55,535 bases of DNA from Roseobacter sp. (GTDB lineage Bacteria > Pseudomonadota > Alphaproteobacteria > Rhodobacterales > Rhodobacteraceae), in NCBI GenBank assembly GCA_024636475.1, contig JAGXHA010000010.1:1-55535 (forward strand). The letters run 5' to 3'. Below, piece by piece: positions 50,953 through 55,535 of the stretch. The notes under the pieces are model-generated. The model ran no database searches, was not told where the DNA came from, and saw only the letters and a program-made list of their open reading frames with translations. Both the position numbers and the translations under genes were made by a program. Within the stretch, counting starts at the first letter, position 1. Each line of letters opens with the position of its first letter.

Positions 50953-51993
50953 ATGTCGCTCGTTAACCTCACTACATCTGCCTTGGCCATTTCCGCCGTT
51001 TGTGCAACTGCTGCCATGGCGCGCGATCAGGTACAGGTTGCCGGTTCTTCGACCGTTCTGCCCTACGCATCAATCGTTGCCGAAGCCTTTGGCGAAAATT
51101 TTGACTTCCCGACACCCGTTGTTGAATCCGGTGGTTCTTCTGCAGGTCTGAAGCGCTTTTGCGAAGGTGTGGGCGAAAACACAGTCGACATTGCAAACTC
51201 CTCGCGTGCGATCAAATCTTCCGAAGTTGAAGTTTGTGCAGCCAATGGCGTAACCGACATCATCGAAGTCCGCATCGGCTATGATGGGATCGTATTTGCT
51301 TCCGACATCAACGGCAGCTCTTTCGCGTTCACCCCAGAAGACTGGTACAAAGCACTGAGCGAGCAGGTCGTTGTTGACGGCGCGCTGGTTGCGAACCCCT
51401 ACAAGACCTGGAACGAAGTAAACGCAAACTTCCCTGACCAGCCGATCCAAGCCTATATCCCAGGCACAAAGCACGGCACACGTGAAGTATTCGAAGAAAA
51501 AGTGATCCTGGCCGGTTGTGAAAACACAGGCGACATCGAAGCCTATGCAGCTGCTAATGGCGGCGACATGAAAGCGGCTGAAAAGGCCTGCATATCCCTG
51601 CGTACAGACGGGACATCTGTCGACATCGACGGGGATTACACAGAAACTCTGGCCCGCATCGAGAGCAATAAAGACGGTCTCGGCGTGTTCGGTCTGGCCT
51701 TCTACGAAAACAACACAGACAAGCTGCAAGTTGCAACCATGGGCGGCGTTGAGCCAACCGTTGCCTCGATCTCTTCAGGCGACTACCCCGTGTCGCGTCC
51801 GTTGTTCTTCTACGTCAAGAAAGCCCACATCGGCGTGATCCCCGGCCTGAAAGAATTCGCTGAGTTCTTCGTTGCTGACGAGATTGCAGGCCCGTCTGGC
51901 CCATTGGCTGAATACGGTCTGGTGTCTGATCCCGAGCTGGAAGCGGTTCAGCAAACCGTAGCCGACGAAGCTGTTATGGGCGGCGGTTCCTAA
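50953..51993 (+). CDS. pstS: Phosphate ABC transporter substrate-binding protein PstS
   Basis: A 346-residue periplasmic phosphate-binding protein. Signal MSLVNLTTSALAISAVCATA, then the phosphate-contacting VAGSSTVLPYASI, ESGGSSAGLKRFCEGVGENT and DIANSSRAIKSSE. Member of the larger PstS group of alphaproteobacteria. The start has CAGGAGACATC directly upstream. First gene of the operon under the Pho box, and followed by an attenuator hairpin. Confidence 0.96.
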   Translation: MSLVNLTTSALAISAVCATAAMARDQVQVAGSSTVLPYASIVAEAFGENFDFPTPVVESGGSSAGLKRFCEGVGENTVDIANSSRAIKSSEVEVCAANGVTDIIEVRIGYDGIVFASDINGSSFAFTPEDWYKALSEQVVVDGALVANPYKTWNEVNANFPDQPIQAYIPGTKHGTREVFEEKVILAGCENTGDIEAYAAANGGDMKAAEKACISLRTDGTSVDIDGDYTETLARIESNKDGLGVFGLAFYENNTDKLQVATMGGVEPTVASISSGDYPVSRPLFFYVKKAHIGVIPGLKEFAEFFVADEIAGPSGPLAEYGLVSDPELEAVQQTVADEAVMGGGS

Positions 51994-52006
51994 ACTTATC
52001 AAAATC

Positions 52007-52042
52007 TTCCGGATAGGGGGTTTGCCCTTCTCCGGAATTTTT
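52007..52042 (+). terminator. Attenuator/partial terminator between pstS and pstC
   Basis: Stem TTCCGGATAGGGG/CCCTTCTCCGGAA with two internal mismatches and a short loop, followed by TTTTTC. It lies 13 bases after the pstS stop, a place where many pst operons keep a hairpin so that PstS is made in excess. Confidence 0.8.
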
Positions 52043-52105
52043 CTGTTTGACTTATAGTATCTGAACGACGACCCCTAAAACGGGGAAAAGACGGGGGCCA
52101 CCAAA

Positions 52106-53605
52106 TTGGGCAATTTCTTGAATGTGGCACCGACAACGTTGCTTGTGATCGTGGTTTTGATACTGACAGCCCTTGCATTTTTCATGGCACGCGCCAGGGC
52201 GATGGCAGCCGCCTGGGGTGATGCGCGCAAACTACATTCTCTGCCCAACTATTACGGCTATAATGCTGCAATGATGACTGCGATCCCGGCGCTTTTCATG
52301 CTGACGATATGGTTATTCGTGCAGCCGATGATGATCCAGAATTCAGTGATCAGTATGATTCCGCAGGCCGCAGTGAGCGATGGGTCGTCCGTCAATCTGG
52401 TGATGAGCGATGTGCGCCGCGTAGCAAACGGGCTGACCACCGCCGTTGAAGCGGGTGCCCTGAGCGCAGATGCTGCACGCGACATATCCACGGCCACCAC
52501 AGACATACGCGGGCTTTTGGCCGAAAGCGGTGTCGCGTTGGGCTCTGAGGTAAGCGCAGAGGTGCTGAACGCCGCGCAACGCTACCGCAGCATGCAGGCG
52601 ACGGGCCAATGGTTGATGACAGCCGCCATTTGCGTCATTGCCTTGGGCGGTTTGTTTGTCGCGATGCGCGCCACCACAGCGACCTTCCGCGCCCGCAACA
52701 TGGTAGAGCGTTTTATCCTTGCACTGCTGATGATCGCCGCATCCCTCGCGATTTTGACCACGGTGGGCATTGTTTTCTCGATGTTGTTTGAATCGATCAA
52801 TTTCTTCTCGCTGCATCCGTGGCAGGACTTCTTTCTTGGCGACTCCTGGTCGCCCAACTTTCGCGGTGATAGCGATCTGTCGATCCTCCCGCTGCTGTGG
52901 GGCACGCTTTATATCTCGATCATTGCATTGCTTGTCGCCGTTCCCATCGGCTTGTTTGCGGCAATCTATCTGTCGGAATATGCCAACAGCAAAGTCCGCG
53001 CCGTGGCCAAGCCCTTGCTTGAAATCCTCGCCGGCATTCCAACCATCGTCTACGGTCTTTTCGCGCTGCTGACTGTTGGCCCGTTTCTGGTCAATCTGTT
53101 CGGCCGCGGTGAAAACGGCATTCTGGGGGTAGACTGGATGAGCGGGGCAACCTCGGTTCTGACCGCAGGCCTTGTCATGGGCATCATGCTGATCCCGTTC
53201 GTATCCTCCTTGAGCGACGACATCATCAACGCTGTCCCGCAATCCCTGCGCGATGGATCCTTTGGGCTGGGCGCCACCCATTCCGAGACGATCCGCCAAG
53301 TGGTTATTCCTGCCGCCTTGCCGGGCATTGTTGGTGCGATTTTGTTGGCGGCCAGCCGCGCGATTGGCGAGACGATGATCGTTGTCTTGGGGGCAGGGGC
53401 GATTGCCCGCATCTCTCCCAATCCACTCGAAGCGATGACCACCATCACAACACGGATCGTCAGCCAGCTGACAGGTGATACCGACTTTGCCAGCCCCGAG
53501 ACGCTGGTTGCCTTCGCTCTTGGCCTGACCTTGTTTGTGCTGACCCTGGGGCTGAACGTTATGGCCCTTTATATCGTGCGCAAATACCGGGAGCAGTACG
53601 AATGA
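52106..53605 (+). CDS. pstC: Phosphate ABC transporter permease PstC (extended form)
   Basis: A 499-residue permease starting at TTG 52106 (GGGGG about 9 bases before). The N-terminal ~200 residues hold three hydrophobic segments and a soluble helical insert (VRRVANGLTTAVEAGALSAD), the PstC_N extension seen in alphaproteobacteria and absent in E. coli. The C-terminal part has six helices and the EAA loop DDIINAVPQSLRDGSFGLGA. Coupled to pstA by ATGA. Confidence 0.93.
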   Translation: MGNFLNVAPTTLLVIVVLILTALAFFMARARAMAAAWGDARKLHSLPNYYGYNAAMMTAIPALFMLTIWLFVQPMMIQNSVISMIPQAAVSDGSSVNLVMSDVRRVANGLTTAVEAGALSADAARDISTATTDIRGLLAESGVALGSEVSAEVLNAAQRYRSMQATGQWLMTAAICVIALGGLFVAMRATTATFRARNMVERFILALLMIAASLAILTTVGIVFSMLFESINFFSLHPWQDFFLGDSWSPNFRGDSDLSILPLLWGTLYISIIALLVAVPIGLFAAIYLSEYANSKVRAVAKPLLEILAGIPTIVYGLFALLTVGPFLVNLFGRGENGILGVDWMSGATSVLTAGLVMGIMLIPFVSSLSDDIINAVPQSLRDGSFGLGATHSETIRQVVIPAALPGIVGAILLAASRAIGETMIVVLGAGAIARISPNPLEAMTTITTRIVSQLTGDTDFASPETLVAFALGLTLFVLTLGLNVMALYIVRKYREQYE

Positions 53606-54942
53606 CCGACATGTCCAAAACCACGGCCCCGCGCAATTCCTTGCTGAAACAGGATGCCCGCACGGTCAAACGCAACCGGGCTGAAAAGCGGTTCAAGGCT
53701 TACGGGATCGCTGCGATTTCAGCAGGCATGCTGATGCTTATGATCTTGCTGTCTACCATCATTGGACGAGGGACAGGCGCATTCCAGCAGACATTCCTGA
53801 CACTTGATGTGCAACTGCTTGAGGCGAAACTGGACAAAAACGGCAACCGTGATCTTGAAGAGATCAAGAAGGTCTCGACCTTCGGCTACGCGCCTTTGAT
53901 GGCTGCCGCGATGGAAGAAAAAGTCGCGCAAACAGGCATTGTGACGGATCTGGAACCCAAAGAGTTGGGGGACATCCTGTCCAAGCAAGCCGCCGCACAG
54001 CTTCGCGATTTTGTGCTGGAAAACACCGATCTGATTGGCACCTCGGTGGAGTTCCGGTTCCTGACGAACAGCCGTGTCGATGGCTATGTAAAAGGCCGTG
54101 TGACCCGCGAAAGCATTGCGAACGACAAAAACATAAACGTTGCTCAGCTTGATCTGGTGGATGCTTTGCGCGCGGATGGGGCGCTCGAGAAACGCTTTAA
54201 TCTGGCGTTCATTACGGGCTCCGATGCGTCCGATGCACGCCCCGAAGCAGCAGGCATGGGCGTGTCGATGATCGGATCGCTGTTCATGATGCTGGTCGTT
54301 TTGGCGCTGGCCTTGCCGATCGGGGTTGCCGCCTCGATCTATCTTGAGGAATTCGCGCCGAAAAACTGGATCACCGATATCATCGAGGTCAATATCTCGA
54401 ACCTTGCCGCGGTGCCGTCCATTGTCTTTGGTATCTTGGGCTTGGCCGTGTTTATCAACTACATGCACTTGCCGAACTCGGCCCCGTTGGTGGGTGGTTT
54501 GGTGCTGACGCTGATGACGTTACCCACCATCATCATCTCGACCCGCGCGTCGTTGAAATCGGTACCACCCAGCATCCGCGACGCCGCATTGGGTGTTGGC
54601 GCGTCAAAGATGCAGTCGGTCTTCCACCACGTGTTGCCCTTGGCCGCCCCCGGGATTCTCACCGGCACGATCATCGGGCTGGCGCAAGCATTGGGCGAAA
54701 CGGCACCTTTGCTGCTGATCGGGATGGTGGGCTTTATCGCGTCAAACCCGCCGGATGGCATTGCGTCTGGTCTGATGGACCCCAACTCGGCCATGCCGGC
54801 GCAAATCTATGAATGGGCCAAGCGTGCAGATCCGGCATTCTACGAACGCGCCTGGGGTGGTATCATCATCTTGCTGGTGTTTCTTGTGACGATGAATGCA
54901 ATCGCTGTAATGCTGCGGCGCAGGTTCGAGCGCCGCTGGTAA
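53602..54942 (+). CDS. pstA: Phosphate ABC transporter permease PstA (extended form)
   Basis: A 446-residue permease. The N-terminal ~215 residues include one membrane helix and a large probably periplasmic region matching DUF3333 ([40 protein letters not shown]). The rest is the six-helix PstA core with the EAA loop [20 protein letters not shown]. About 150 residues longer than E. coli PstA. The start overlaps the pstC stop by 4 bases. Confidence 0.94.
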   Translation: MTDMSKTTAPRNSLLKQDARTVKRNRAEKRFKAYGIAAISAGMLMLMILLSTIIGRGTGAFQQTFLTLDVQLLEAKLDKNGNRDLEEIKKVSTFGYAPLMAAAMEEKVAQTGIVTDLEPKELGDILSKQAAAQLRDFVLENTDLIGTSVEFRFLTNSRVDGYVKGRVTRESIANDKNINVAQLDLVDALRADGALEKRFNLAFITGSDASDARPEAAGMGVSMIGSLFMMLVVLALALPIGVAASIYLEEFAPKNWITDIIEVNISNLAAVPSIVFGILGLAVFINYMHLPNSAPLVGGLVLTLMTLPTIIISTRASLKSVPPSIRDAALGVGASKMQSVFHHVLPLAAPGILTGTIIGLAQALGETAPLLLIGMVGFIASNPPDGIASGLMDPNSAMPAQIYEWAKRADPAFYERAWGGIIILLVFLVTMNAIAVMLRRRFERRW

Positions 54943-54959
54943 GAAAGCTAGGCAAGCCT

Positions 54960-55535
54960 ATGAAAGACAACGTAATATCGGAGATGGACGTGACCACAGA
55001 CAAGATCAAAATCTCGGCCCGTGATGTGCAGGTCTATTATGGCGATAACCACGCCATCAAGGACGTGTCGGTCGAGATCCAAGACAAAACGGTCACCGCC
55101 TTTATCGGCCCATCCGGCTGCGGCAAGTCGACTTTCTTGCGTTGTATCAACAGGATGAACGACACAATTGATATTTGCCGTGTCAAAGGTGATATTTTGA
55201 TCGAAGGCGAAGACATTTATGACAGCAACGTCGATCCCGTGCAGTTGCGCGCAAAGGTCGGCATGGTGTTTCAAAAGCCAAACCCGTTCCCCAAGTCCAT
55301 TTATGACAACGTCGCCTATGGCCCCCGCATCCACGGATTGTCCCGTAACAAGGCAGAACTGGACGATATTGTAGAGCGCGCGCTTAAGCGGGCGGCGATT
55401 TGGAACGAGGTAAAGGACCGCCTGCAATCGCCGGGCACAGGCCTGTCGGGGGGCCAGCAGCAGCGTCTGTGCATTGCACGCGCCGTGGCGACGGAACCCG
55501 AGGTGCTGCTGATGGACGAGCCGTGTTCGGCGCTC
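54960..55535 (+). CDS. pstB: Phosphate ABC transporter ATPase PstB (3' truncated by window)
   Basis: The first 192 residues, open to the last base. Walker [10 protein letters not shown] is at 50-58, Q-loop [20 protein letters not shown], signature [16 protein letters not shown] and Walker [11 protein letters not shown] at the very end; DEPCSAL is the PstB-specific form. Starts 17 bases after the pstA stop; an in-frame ATG nine codons downstream is an alternative start. phoU and phoB are expected to follow. Confidence 0.96.
   Translation, partial: MKDNVISEMDVTTDKIKISARDVQVYYGDNHAIKDVSVEIQDKTVTAFIGPSGCGKSTFLRCINRMNDTIDICRVKGDILIEGEDIYDSNVDPVQLRAKVGMVFQKPNPFPKSIYDNVAYGPRIHGLSRNKAELDDIVERALKRAAIWNEVKDRLQSPGTGLSGGQQQRLCIARAVATEPEVLLMDEPCSAL

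Noticed and set aside
52343..53299. Minus-strand frame of 318 codons inside pstC
   Set aside because: Shadow of a strongly recognisable permease; composition rich in Gln/His/Arg.

Overview
The window looks like a chromosomal segment of a marine-type alphaproteobacterium of the order Rhodobacterales, most likely the Roseobacter group. The grounds are moderately high GC, dense ATGA-coupled operons, and family markers such as a DUF4167 protein, an IalB family protein, a PAS_5 protein, PstA/PstC with long N-terminal extensions, a class II DAHP synthase and a GlxA-type AraC regulator. I cannot name the genus from the sequence. I see no tRNA, rRNA, CRISPR array, insertion sequence, prophage or defence island. 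Most of it is housekeeping sequence with high coding density.

Layout: 1-6554 holds the end of mfd, a Gly-rich DUF533 protein, an EamA transporter, the AMPylase selO, a membrane-tethered CBS protein, a GNAT acetyltransferase and a nucleoside hydrolase. 6628-11307 holds mazG, then a coupled cassette of an M20 amidohydrolase with two different ureohydrolases, a DUF1499 protein and a small secreted protein. 11370-14275 holds prfA-prmC and a DUF4167 protein. 14291-21750 is the outer-membrane biogenesis operon lptF-lptG-lptD-surA-pdxA-rsmA (minus strand), divergent from pepA-holC. 23840-28263 holds a retropepsin-like protein, a MarC protein, an ABC-F ATPase, ndk and a YqaA-type membrane protein. 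28576-33706 is an envelope block: a DUF882 (YcbK-like) peptidase divergent from a YcbB-like L,D-transpeptidase, then lpxD with a dedicated acyl carrier protein and ketosynthase.

33766-36469 is the least ordinary part. It has ialB, a 448-base gene-free gap with two candidate small RNAs on the minus strand (each with a sigma70-like promoter and a terminator), and a HerA-like DUF853 ATPase broken by a single in-frame TAG. 36480-42702 is a branched-chain amino-acid ABC transporter operon (livK-livG-x-livF-x-livH-livM) that carries two unrecognised secreted proteins. 42872-47427 holds a soluble PQQ-type sugar dehydrogenase, a GlxA-type regulator, DAHP synthase and a PAS_5 protein. 47687-55535 holds yicC-gmk-carbonic anhydrase-phoR followed by pstS-pstC-pstA-pstB (cut by the window end), with a three-repeat Pho box before pstS.

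Working together: the lpt/surA genes, lpxD-ACP-KS and the L,D-transpeptidase pair serve envelope assembly. The liv operon and the amidohydrolase/ureohydrolase cassette serve uptake and breakdown of amino-acid and guanidino nitrogen compounds. phoR-pst is the phosphate-starvation module. The items most worth a second look are the tandem sRNA candidates at about 34534-34761, the amber-split DUF853 gene at 35876, and the lpxD-linked ACP/KS pair.
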